IMG/VR virus record: IMGVR_UViG_3300009034_001514
Coordinates: 1 to 23,146 of that record
Direction: 5' to 3' (one strand)
Length of the DNA stretch: 23,146 nt
DNA from: a virus
The translations under genes and the position numbers were made by a program. The stretch's first letter is position 1, and every line of letters starts with the position of its first letter. Below, piece after piece: positions 6,475-12,233 of the stretch. The notes below the pieces were generated by a model. That model had not been told where the DNA came from. It ran no database searches and saw only the letters and a list, made by a program, of their open reading frames with translations.

Positions 6475-6581
6475 TTTGCCACCTCCTTCCGTTTTTTGTT
6501 GTAAGCCTGAACCAAACGCCAATATTTCGGGTCGTAACACGCTTTCATGCGACGAAGCCACCATGCAGTAGTAGCCTTCAT
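6471..6581 (-). CDS. Basic aromatic microprotein
   Basis: 36 codons, product rich in Trp, Tyr, Lys and Arg (TTAWWLRRMKACYDPKYWRL). It begins 3 nt after the nuclease stop with GGAG upstream and ends in ATGA with the zinc-ribbon gene. Function unknown. Confidence 0.55.
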   Translation of the reverse strand: MKATTAWWLRRMKACYDPKYWRLVQAYNKKRKEVAK

Positions 6582-6584
6582 TTT

Positions 6585-6929
6585 CTATTTCTCCTTCAGA
6601 AACTCCAAAATCTGATTTATCACTCCGTCAAAATCGTCTTTCACCTGGCTGTCCCAAAACTCTAACACTTTGAAACCGTCTTTTTCAAGCAAGCTTTTGC
6701 GCCACGCATCCTTTTCCCTGCGCCTTTCACGTTCATGGCTTTCGCCGTAATGTTCAATGATTAGGTTATGTGTAACCAGCGTATCAACCTTGAATTGGTG
6801 GCCGTCCTTCGTGACTATGACGTGTTCGGTGATGAACGAGATTTTTTTGTCAGCTAAACCCCCTTTCCCGAAGCAAACGTGGAAGTGGGCATCTGTGTAT
6901 TCTTTGGGTGCGAAACGTTGCCAACTCAA
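6585..6929 (-). CDS. Vsr/DUF559-like endonuclease-fold protein
   Basis: 114 residues. The core FKVDTLVTHNLIIEHYGESH fits the PD-(D/E)XK arrangement of DUF559/very-short-patch-repair nucleases: Asp49, Glu59 and the G-x-x-H signature (His65). Then follow the conserved Arg/Lys-rich helix (RERRREKDAWRKSLLEKDG) and strand FKVLEFWDS. TTG start with GGGAGG 7 nt upstream and a TTGA overlap with the upstream stop. It could nick or cleave DNA near mismatches or specific sites; it shares the operon, but is not adjacent, with the C5 methylase. Confidence 0.75.
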   Translation of the reverse strand: MSWQRFAPKEYTDAHFHVCFGKGGLADKKISFITEHVIVTKDGHQFKVDTLVTHNLIIEHYGESHERERRREKDAWRKSLLEKDGFKVLEFWDSQVKDDFDGVINQILEFLKEK

Positions 6930-7285
6930 TGGCTGGCCTCCCTTAGCTTCGTCAAACCCTTCTCAATCAAGTTTATGCCGTCACGAATTAGCTGAAGTTT
7001 TATCGTAGCTTCCGCCAAGTTCTTTCCAAGTTCACGTGCTTCTTTAGGGGCCATGGGCGGTTGCGGAGTTCCCTTTACCTTTGGAACTTTCCAGTGACTA
7101 AGCTTTCCATTAGAAATCCATTCGCCTCCAAACTGTTTGATTTGTTCGTTTATGGCTTCCCATTTCGCCCTTCCAGTTGGCCCGTGTTGATACTCCATCT
7201 TGACTGTGATGAACTCGCCGACCTCTTCAAACGTTAAGATGTCTTCGTAGTCTCCTAAAGCCGTCTGCAAATCTTCAACACTCAT
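6926..7285 (-). CDS. Hypothetical protein with GG-W-x-S motif
   Basis: 119 residues. N-terminal acidic part; a central segment INEQIKQFGGEWISNGKLSHW resembling the 'RKWGGKYVSHNGQRYYEIVL' segment of the 8242-8517 product; helical C-terminus. Good Shine-Dalgarno (GAGGTGA). A small DNA-binding fold is possible. Function unknown. Confidence 0.65.
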   Translation of the reverse strand: MSVEDLQTALGDYEDILTFEEVGEFITVKMEYQHGPTGRAKWEAINEQIKQFGGEWISNGKLSHWKVPKVKGTPQPPMAPKEARELGKNLAEATIKLQLIRDGINLIEKGLTKLREASH

Positions 7286-7311
7286 CTTTTCACCTCATGT
7301 GACCAAAAAAA

Positions 7312-7478
7312 CAGGGGGAACCCGAAAAGAAGGGATATGCGCCTACTTTTTTCTGCTCAGCAAACCCTTCAAAGCATAGTAGAGTATTGAGGCTATTCCA
7401 GCCAGCAGACACGCTTGCCTTATCAGGGTTTCTAGGGCAGACTCGTTTATGACGCTCATCTTTTGGGTTCACCCCCTG
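7312..7478. repeat. Inverted repeat bracketing a membrane microgene
   Basis: CAGGGGGAACCC (7312-7323) and GGGTTCACCCCCTG (7465-7478) are inverted copies differing by a 2-nt insertion. The right arm contains the Shine-Dalgarno (GGGGGTGA on the minus strand) of the enclosed gene. Next to it, GTCGTT-TTTG-AACGAC (minus strand) makes a second small hairpin. Confidence 0.5.
7343..7459 (-). CDS. Single-TM membrane microprotein
   Basis: 38 residues with one hydrophobic segment (ACLLAGIASILYYALKGLL, about 16-34) and a basic C-terminus (SRKK). The start at 7459 follows GGGGGTGA at a good distance. It was preferred over a 69-codon reading in another frame, which has no coupling and a frameshift-like composition. 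It may be a holin-type or membrane-anchoring peptide. Confidence 0.6.
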   Translation of the reverse strand: MSVINESALETLIRQACLLAGIASILYYALKGLLSRKK

Positions 7479-7509
7479 TCGTTCAAAAACGACCATCATT
7501 CTTCCTCAT

Positions 7510-7893
7510 CTACTTTCGTAAAAATTCCTTGTAACTACTGGCCCAGCTTTGGACTATTTCTCGTATTTCGTTTGGTAGTAACGCTAAGTCTACAGTCTGT
7601 GCGATTAGCTTCATTATGTCAGTTAATTCGTTGAGTTCTTTTCTATGCGAGCCAAGTTTCGCTATAAGCGCGTTTACCCTTTTCATGAACTCAAGATGTA
7701 ACATCCACATCATGTTGTGTTCCCATTTTTGCTCCAAAATCGGGTCAACTGTCTTATGATTTACATCCATGTAGTCGCCAAAAGCTTGAAGAAGATGAGG
7801 ATTATCGCTTATAACTTGATTAGCTCTGTTTTTTAGGTCATTAACATACGTATTTGTCAATTTTCTGGCTTTTTCCCAATCAATCTCTGTCAT
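7510..7893 (-). CDS. Hypothetical all-helical protein
   Basis: 127 residues, entirely helical with long amphipathic segments (LTNTYVNDLKNRANQVI, LEFMKRVNALIAKL, LNELTDIMKLIAQTVDLALL). No Cys pairs or catalytic motif seen. ATGA overlap with the upstream microgene. Possibly a structural or adaptor protein. Confidence 0.65.
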   Translation of the reverse strand: MTEIDWEKARKLTNTYVNDLKNRANQVISDNPHLLQAFGDYMDVNHKTVDPILEQKWEHNMMWMLHLEFMKRVNALIAKLGSHRKELNELTDIMKLIAQTVDLALLPNEIREIVQSWASSYKEFLRK

Positions 7894-8003
7894 TTTTTAT
7901 ACACCTTCAAGACTACTCTTAACCAACGGCAATATTCTTCGCCGAGCGCGGGGTCTTCTAGCCACTCAACCGTTATGTCTCTACGAATTTTCAACACGTT
8001 CAT
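7890..8003 (-). CDS. Small hypothetical protein
   Basis: 37 residues from the ATG at 8003, preceded by AAGGTGGTGA and overlapping the upstream stop (ATGA). Product MNVLKIRRDITVEWLEDPAL and onwards ends in a basic helix. Chosen over a longer reading because the upstream part belongs to the zinc-ribbon gene in another frame. Confidence 0.6.
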   Translation of the reverse strand: MNVLKIRRDITVEWLEDPALGEEYCRWLRVVLKVYKK

Positions 8004-8104
8004 CGGTTCACCACCTTCCCACACTTCAGACAGTGATAATGTGAACCACGAAAAACCATGCTGACGTGTATTCCAGTGTGGACCCAACAATCAGGACACT
8101 GCAC
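8000..8104 (-). CDS. Zinc-ribbon microprotein, GTG start
   Basis: 34 residues with C3-x2-C6 and C25-x2-C28 (QCPDC ... HCLKCGK), a minimal Cys4 ribbon. GTG start with AAGGAGG 7 nt upstream; ATGA overlap with the next gene. Confidence 0.65.
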   Translation of the reverse strand: MQCPDCWVHTGIHVSMVFRGSHYHCLKCGKVVNR

Positions 8105-8116
8105 CGCTAAGCCTCC

Positions 8117-8242
8117 TTAGTAAGTGAAATATTCCTTCACTGCGCCCTTGTAACGAGAGTCTATCCCATGGGCTTGGCGAAGGTGGCTTGAACGCCCTTC
8201 AGTCACAATTTCACCGCAAATTCGACACTTTGTTCTTGCCAT
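8117..8242 (-). CDS. C2H2 zinc-finger protein
   Basis: 41 residues with a classical C2H2 finger: C6-x2-C9-x10-H20-x4-H25 (CRICGE ... SSHLRQAHG). AAAGGAGG precedes the ATG, which overlaps the upstream TAA (TAATG). Single-finger C2H2 proteins are common in archaeal viruses and usually bind DNA as transcription regulators. Confidence 0.75.
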   Translation of the reverse strand: MARTKCRICGEIVTEGRSSHLRQAHGIDSRYKGAVKEYFTY

Positions 8243-8517
8243 TAACGCACCTCCTTTTGAAGCTCCTCGTAAGCCCGCTTAACGTTCACAGAAGTCTGCG
8301 TTGACGCTGAAACTGGGTCGCGACCCAAAACAATCTCATAGTAGCGTTGGCCGTTGTGGCTAACGTATTTGCCGCCCCACTTCCTGATTGCTGCTAGAAC
8401 GTTTTTGTGGGCTTTGTCGCTTAGCTTCCGTTTTGGGAACGCTTTGATTATTCCGTTTTCTTGGGTCCACTTGAGCATTTCAGCGTAGTACCACGGCAAA
8501 TCCCTGAAAACAATCAA
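8242..8517 (-). CDS. Hypothetical protein with WGG-x-x-V-S motif, TTG start
   Basis: 91 residues. TTG start with TAAGGAGG 8 nt upstream. The central motif RKWGGKYVSHNGQRYYEIVL parallels the 6926-7285 product and suggests a shared small fold. The N-terminus is aromatic, the C-terminus helical. Function unknown. Confidence 0.65.
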   Translation of the reverse strand: MIVFRDLPWYYAEMLKWTQENGIIKAFPKRKLSDKAHKNVLAAIRKWGGKYVSHNGQRYYEIVLGRDPVSASTQTSVNVKRAYEELQKEVR

Positions 8518-8530
8518 CGCCTAAGCCTCC

Positions 8531-8797
8531 TTACTTCACCGCCATGATGTCTGAATAAACTTGACCAACCCAATTCTCGCCTCTTTCTTTGGCTATTGCA
8601 GCTAAACACTCTTTCAAGGACTTGTGGTTATCCAACTCCACATCTGGTAAAGGTAAACTAGGCATGGGTTGTTTACCCTCCTTCGTTTTGTGAGGTAAGT
8701 CCCAATACCAAACGCCTTCCTGTTTGGTAAACCTGAATTCTGCTTTAGAGCCGTCCCTTCTTGTTAAATCTTTAAAGATTTTCTCAATAATTTTCAT
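8531..8797 (-). CDS. Hypothetical alpha/beta protein
   Basis: 88 residues from the ATG at 8797 with AAAGGAG 8 nt upstream. N-terminal strands (IIEKIFKDLTRRDGSKAEFRF, WYWDLPHK), a Pro-rich middle and a C-terminal helix with WVGQVYSDI. No family recognised. Confidence 0.65.
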   Translation of the reverse strand: MKIIEKIFKDLTRRDGSKAEFRFTKQEGVWYWDLPHKTKEGKQPMPSLPLPDVELDNHKSLKECLAAIAKERGENWVGQVYSDIMAVK

Positions 8798-8799
8798 TT

Positions 8800-8883
8800 C
8801 TAAGTCTCCTTTGCGCTGTTGCGCCGCCACTCCTCACCGATGTCGTGCAACCTCGCTAACTTGCGAGCTAAACTTGGCTTCAA
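8800..8883 (-). CDS. Basic microprotein, TTG start
   Basis: 27 codons; TTG overlaps the RHH gene's TGA (TTGA) and AAAGGAGG lies 7 nt upstream. The product is a basic helix (KPSLARKLARLHDIGEEWRR). Ends 2 nt before the next ATG. Confidence 0.5.
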   Translation of the reverse strand: MKPSLARKLARLHDIGEEWRRNSAKET

Positions 8884-9032
8884 CTAGAAGCCTCCTTTGG
8901 ACAGTTTTTGGCTTTCTCCATGAGATACGCAACGGTGTTAGGGATTGATCGGTTCGTATCTTTTGCGAGTTGCTCTATCTCTTTAAAAACTTCTTCCCGG
9001 ACTGTTATGCTCTTAAACCCTTTCGCAGGCAT
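8880..9032 (-). CDS. RHH (CopG/Arc-like) regulator, first gene of the early operon
   Basis: 50 residues: strand KSITVREEV, helix FKEIEQLAKDT, turn NRSIPNT, helix VAYLMEKAK, the standard ribbon-helix-helix. The first 15 residues (MPAKGFKSITVREEV) are identical to an internal stretch of the divergent gene at 9103-9345. It heads the leftward operon and its promoter region carries direct repeats, so it probably regulates itself and its divergent neighbour. A GGTGA Shine-Dalgarno lies upstream of the ATG. Confidence 0.8.
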   Translation of the reverse strand: MPAKGFKSITVREEVFKEIEQLAKDTNRSIPNTVAYLMEKAKNCPKEASS

Positions 9033-9102
9033 TTCCCGGTTTCACCTACGGTAGATTAAAGTAAGAAGTTGTATTTAAAACCTTCGGTAAATTACAGTAG
9101 AT
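9033..9102. promoter_or_regulatory. Bidirectional promoter/operator between RHH genes
   Basis: Direct repeats CGGTAGATTAAAGTA (9049-9063) and CGGTAAATTACAGTA (9085-9099), 13 of 15 identical and 36 bp apart, flank the AT element GTATTTAAAACC (9071-9082), which reads as a TATA box on both strands. Predicted starts fall about 9050 (minus) and 9101 (plus), each inside or beside a repeat. Binding of RHH dimers here could block both promoters. Confidence 0.6.
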
Positions 9103-9345
9103 ATGGAACTAAGTTCCAAAACACTTTTTAATGATGAACAATCCGTAATATACCGAATGAATATGCCAGCAAAAGGCTTTAAATCAATAACCGTGAGAGA
9201 AGAAGTTTACAACTATTTCTGGGAAGAATGGCAAACCGCCAAAAAGAAATATCCCTTAGAAAAAGGCATAACAAGCTTTTCAGCGTTTGTTACTAAACGT
9301 CTTTACGACTTAATTCAACAAGAAAAGAAACGTAATCCTCGATAG
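9103..9345 (+). CDS. RHH regulator, divergent paralogue with N-terminal extension
   Basis: 80 residues. A 20-residue N-terminal extension precedes MPAKGFKSITVREEV, the same strand as in the 8880-9032 product; then a longer helix pair (YNYFWEEWQTAKKKY, TSFSAFVTKRLYDLIQQ). The first ATG would be nearly leaderless from the TATA at 9072-9080. The ATG at 9163 would give a form that starts like the paralogue, with a TTTTTAAT element about 25-30 nt ahead. Probably the opposing repressor in a viral switch. Confidence 0.75.
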   Translation: MELSSKTLFNDEQSVIYRMNMPAKGFKSITVREEVYNYFWEEWQTAKKKYPLEKGITSFSAFVTKRLYDLIQQEKKRNPR

Positions 9346-9415
9346 ACAAATCTTTCTCTTTCGCTCTTTTCTCTAGAAGTTTAAAAACTTTAGCTCTAAT
9401 TTCAATCGCTTTCAT
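9293..9415 (-). CDS. Third RHH-like small protein, antisense overlap
   Basis: 40 residues with an RHH pattern: strand KAIEIRAKV, helix FKLLEKRAKEKD, turn LSIED, helix YVSFLVELSRK. Its 3' end overlaps the 3' end of the 9103-9345 gene on the other strand by 53 bp. A TATA-like CTTTTAAG (about 9443-9451) lies upstream at a workable distance; no Shine-Dalgarno. It could also be read from the integrase transcript. Confidence 0.5.
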   Translation of the reverse strand: MKAIEIRAKVFKLLEKRAKEKDLSIEDYVSFLVELSRKDV

Positions 9416-9500
9416 TGAATTCTAACGATATGTGTGGCACTTGACTTAAAAGTTGTGAAGAAAAGAACTAGAACCTTCTTACAGAGACTCCTAACTGAAA

Positions 9501-10772
9501 CTATTCTTTTAGCTTCTTCTTCACTCGCTTCAGATACGCTAACACTTCAGGATCAGTCAACAACTCCTTCGCTTCACGGCCCAACTCCACCTCACGACGC
9601 AACGAAACCAACTCCTTATTCAAAGCATCCACCTGATTCGACACCTCAAAACGACTAACCTTCTCCGGATCTTCACTAAGAACATTCAACCAAGGCAAAG
9701 CCAACCGATACTCTTTCACAGCATAATCCGGCGTGTACTTCATCTTGTCATAATCATTCGCATCAATATTATGTTGCATCATAAACTCAGCAACCACAGT
9801 TTTGGCTCCGCTGCCACGCCACCTAGATCGCATCAAATCCCGGATCTCATGGGGATTCACACCGTAACGAACATGACTAAACCTCTCGCTAAACTCAGAG
9901 GCCCAAGACACGTCTCCACACGGTTTCTCTTTACATCTATACCCGGTTCTACCTTCCTCCGGTTTGTAGCCCCTGAACTTCACCGTTTCCCCACCACACT
10001 TCCGGCACGGCGGACTAAACTCTTTAATCACGCCAGCTTCTATCGCTCTGCGGTGAAAATAGTGGCGAATATTGTAGGTGCTCAACGGGTTGCCTTCATT
10101 ATTTCTAAACAGTACTCCGACCGGAGCAGTTGAAATACTTTTCAAGTAGTCTCGCATCGCCTCGCCCCAATCCGACTTAGTGCTCAACAACATGTAAAAC
10201 GTCTTTTTGTTCCGGTTAGCTTTGCGGCCAGGCAACGGAATTTTGAAGACTCCAACATTCTTAGTTAACGCTTCTAAAACCAACTTCCAATGAGTCACGT
10301 TAACGTAAACTAAGTCGCCTTCACCCGCCAACATGTGGGCCTGCATCAAAAACACCGCCCTATACTTTTTGTCACAGTTCAGCAAGATGCGCCTAAACGC
10401 CTCAAAATCTAGTCGTCCATCCACAGGCGGCGTGTCACTGCTAAAATGGAAGCTAGGATCGTCTGGCCACGGCGCATGATTGTGCAACCAGAAGCTGCTG
10501 ATCTGGCTCAAATATGTTTGTTTGGTGCCGAACCTCCAACCGTGACCGTCAATCCACCGTTGCGCTAGACCCTTAATGACGTAGGCCTGTCTGCCTTTAG
10601 CATTCACTTGCCAGTCTATGAGTTTAGAGGGCGTTAGGTTCTTGAATCGTTCATCTTTAGCTAAAACTTCTTGGCGGAAACGCTTGAAAACACGCAAACA
10701 ATCCTTCTGCGACGTACCTATGCGATCCAACCAAACTTTAACACATTCATCATTTTCTAGTGTTGTTTCCAC
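9501..10772 (-). CDS. int: Archaeal virus tyrosine integrase
   Basis: 423 residues, site-specific recombinase for integration/excision. An N-terminal SAM-like domain (about 15-105) is followed by a catalytic domain (about 120-360). HEIR (His308-Arg311) is the H-x-x-R motif, and the active Tyr is in the YDKMKYTPDYAVKEY stretch (341-355). A Cys4 zinc knuckle (C256, C259, C280, C285) is inserted before it, and the C-terminus (375-420) is a coiled coil. The first catalytic Arg, expected in a GLRxGEL-like motif, is not evident: the aligned segment is MLAGEGDLVYVN. GTG start, set by an in-frame upstream stop and by lying next to the TGA of the preceding gene. Confidence 0.85.
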   Translation of the reverse strand: METTLENDECVKVWLDRIGTSQKDCLRVFKRFRQEVLAKDERFKNLTPSKLIDWQVNAKGRQAYVIKGLAQRWIDGHGWRFGTKQTYLSQISSFWLHNHAPWPDDPSFHFSSDTPPVDGRLDFEAFRRILLNCDKKYRAVFLMQAHMLAGEGDLVYVNVTHWKLVLEALTKNVGVFKIPLPGRKANRNKKTFYMLLSTKSDWGEAMRDYLKSISTAPVGVLFRNNEGNPLSTYNIRHYFHRRAIEAGVIKEFSPPCRKCGGETVKFRGYKPEEGRTGYRCKEKPCGDVSWASEFSERFSHVRYGVNPHEIRDLMRSRWRGSGAKTVVAEFMMQHNIDANDYDKMKYTPDYAVKEYRLALPWLNVLSEDPEKVSRFEVSNQVDALNKELVSLRREVELGREAKELLTDPEVLAYLKRVKKKLKE

Positions 10773-10773
10773 A

Positions 10774-10905
10774 TCAGTCGCATCCCATGAACTCCATCCA
10801 CATCTTCTTGCCTAAGATAAACGCCCAACAACTCGCGCAGATTTTTAGACGGGTCGGTTTGTTGCTCTGTCGGCTGATGTGGTTGCCACAAGGACAGTTA
10901 GCCAT
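10774..10905 (-). CDS. Zinc-finger microprotein upstream of int
   Basis: 43 residues with C4-x-C6 and C23-x2-C26 (ANCPCGN ... ICASCWAF) and a hydrophobic, Met/Trp-rich C-terminus. Its TGA lies within 2 nt of the integrase GTG, indicating co-transcription and possibly coupled translation. May assist or regulate integrase. Confidence 0.6.
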   Translation of the reverse strand: MANCPCGNHISRQSNKPTRLKICASCWAFILGKKMWMEFMGCD

Positions 10906-10910
10906 CTACT

Positions 10911-11069
10911 TCAGCCACTTCTCATGGCATGTTTCCATGCCTTTTGAAATTCTTCTCTCCCATGTTTTTTACAGTAAAATTCTACTTCTTTAGTGCCATC
11001 TGGTTTTTTGAATGTTATTTCAACAAGACTTTCTTTTTCTCTACATACACAACATTCAGTTTCTCCCAT
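10911..11069 (-). CDS. Small zinc-binding protein, first gene of the int operon
   Basis: 52 residues: TECCVCREKE then a beta hairpin (LVEITFKKPDGTKEVEFYC) and KKHG, a CxxC...CxxH metal site (C6, C7, C9, C33, H36). A TATA-like TTTTATATG lies 36-44 nt upstream of the ATG. Only 5 nt separate it from the next gene. Confidence 0.65.
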   Translation of the reverse strand: MGETECCVCREKESLVEITFKKPDGTKEVEFYCKKHGREEFQKAWKHAMRSG

Positions 11070-11104
11070 CTTAACCACTTTCGCTATGCTGTTCTATCCT
11101 TACA

Positions 11105-11113
11105 CATATAAAA
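11105..11113 (-). promoter_or_regulatory. TATA-like element of the integrase operon
   Basis: Minus strand reads GGTTTTATATG. Transcription would begin around 11080, leaving a leader of about 12 nt before the ATG at 11069. A second AT element (GTTTAAATACG, minus strand, around 11136-11146) could act as an upstream alternative. Confidence 0.45.
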
Positions 11114-11379
11114 CCTTCGCAGAAACACACCATTACGTATTTAAACACATACAAAAGCGTAGCCATTAAAGAACATTTCCACGGCAATGCTTACCTTCGC
11201 AAAGTTGCGCGCGCATACCGGTGATTGTTCTTTCTAACGTATTCAAACGTCTTTTAAATGAACAAACAGCGTAAAGCTTAAAAGCACAAGCATATACAAC
11301 TTTACATGTCTTAGACTTAGCGCGCGCGCATCCTGTTCAATGACTGCCCCTTTAATGTTAAAGGTCGCGTCTTGATAGT
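11114..11379. other. Non-coding divergent control region
   Basis: No convincing ORF on either strand. Contents: the repeat ACGTATTYAAAC at 11135-11146 and 11237-11248; GCGCGCGCAT at 11207-11216 and 11322-11331, the first within the palindrome TGCGCGCGCA (11206-11215) and the second within an uninterrupted GC-alternating run; AT elements at 11250-11259 (CTTTTAAATG) and 11275-11286 that could drive rightward transcription; and the inverted repeat at 11349-11364. It separates the leftward integrase operon from the rightward operon and could hold an origin, integrase arm sites or operators. Confidence 0.6.
11349..11364 (+). promoter_or_regulatory. Perfect inverted repeat over a leaderless promoter
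   Basis: CCTTTAA-TG-TTAAAGG, seven-base arms with a 2-nt spacer. The left arm (CTTTAATG) is about 25 nt before the ATG at 11380, the correct TATA distance for a leaderless transcript. A dimeric regulator binding here would occlude the promoter of the rightward operon. Confidence 0.5.
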
Positions 11380-11631
11380 ATGCCAAATCGAAACCAATCT
11401 AAAAACGCCAAGATTCGCCACATCATAAGAACTTTTGTTCGACAAGAACAGTATGACGACTATCTTTTGGTTGAAACCGTCTGTCAAAATAGCCGCGAAG
11501 ACGTGTATAAACACCTTGAAACTAACTATCCTGAAAAATGTGAGGGGTTGAAGCCTTCGCAAATTCCGGACTACGTTGAAAAAGGAATTGTGTTGACGGA
11601 CAGCCGGGGACGGGGGGCCTTTCAGAAATGA
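11380..11631 (+). CDS. Hypothetical protein, first gene of the rightward operon
   Basis: 83 residues, basic N-terminus (NRNQSKNAKIRHIIRTFVRQ), then helices and a C-terminal SQIPDYVEKGIVLTDSRGRG. No Shine-Dalgarno is seen; the promoter spacing suggests leaderless expression, unlike the downstream genes. The order of helices would fit a small DNA-binding protein, but no family is recognised. ATGA overlap downstream. Confidence 0.6.
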   Translation: MPNRNQSKNAKIRHIIRTFVRQEQYDDYLLVETVCQNSREDVYKHLETNYPEKCEGLKPSQIPDYVEKGIVLTDSRGRGAFQK

Positions 11632-11759
11632 GTTGGTTGCCCGCTTTTTGCCCTAAATGCGGTGCTGAATTAGTGTGTACCACAAGTGGTTGTCATTGTC
11701 CTCATTGCGATTATGATTCCAATAAAGTTGACTGGGAGTCAATACGTTATACCATGTAA
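11628..11759 (+). CDS. Zinc-ribbon microprotein
   Basis: 43 residues: FCPKCGAELVC and HCPHCDYD give a Cys4 ribbon (C8, C11, C24, C27, with additional C17 and C22). ATG overlaps the preceding TGA. Resembles the many stand-alone archaeal zinc ribbons that bind nucleic acid or protein. Confidence 0.7.
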   Translation: MSWLPAFCPKCGAELVCTTSGCHCPHCDYDSNKVDWESIRYTM

Positions 11760-11786
11760 AAAAACGGATGGAGGTGAAAGCTTAAG

Positions 11787-12233
11787 ATGAGAAGAATAGC
11801 CAAAATCTTGTTGGTTCTCTTTCTCGTGTTCTTCGTAGCTTTGATGCTGTACGCATGGGTTAAACCAGCTAGAGCTTGGATGGACATTACAATTGGACCC
11901 TTTGCAATCGGCATATTTGGTGGCATAGCAACAGCAATCACCTCGAACCCCATCTGGAAAAACTGGGTTGTTCCATTCCCAAACCAACTAATCTTAGGAG
12001 CCCTCATTCTCGGATTTCCAATAGCTTTTCTATGGCACAAAAGCTTCAACCGCGTCCGTCGAGTATTCGTTAAAAGCGCAGCCAAAGACAGTGGCATGTA
12101 TCCAACGATGACTGAACCCGTTTCTACACCTGCTCCTGCACCGCAGCCTACACCAACAGCTAAAACCCCAGAAATCCCAACGGCAACACAAGTTGAAGCG
12201 CAAATAGACAAAGAGTTAGAGGCCAAGAAATGA
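11787..12233 (+). CDS. Membrane protein with Pro-rich cytoplasmic tail
   Basis: 148 residues; hydrophobic segments about 5-27, 33-52 and 66-82, then a basic stretch (WHKSFNRVRRVFVKS) and a Pro/Thr/Ala-rich tail (about 108-135) ending in a charged helix. GGAGGTGA Shine-Dalgarno upstream. ATGA overlap with the GTPase-like gene strongly suggests co-translation and joint action at the membrane. No family recognised. Confidence 0.65.
   Translation: MRRIAKILLVLFLVFFVALMLYAWVKPARAWMDITIGPFAIGIFGGIATAITSNPIWKNWVVPFPNQLILGALILGFPIAFLWHKSFNRVRRVFVKSAAKDSGMYPTMTEPVSTPAPAPQPTPTAKTPEIPTATQVEAQIDKELEAKK

Noticed and set aside
7290-7499. Minus-strand open frame of 69 codons
   Set aside because: Composition looks non-coding; a different frame here (7343-7459) has a Shine-Dalgarno and a clean TM helix.
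9771-10133. Plus-strand open frame of 120 codons
   Set aside because: Antisense to the integrase catalytic domain.
11747-12226. Minus-strand open frame of 159 codons
   Set aside because: Antisense to the membrane protein gene, which has a strong Shine-Dalgarno and ATGA coupling.
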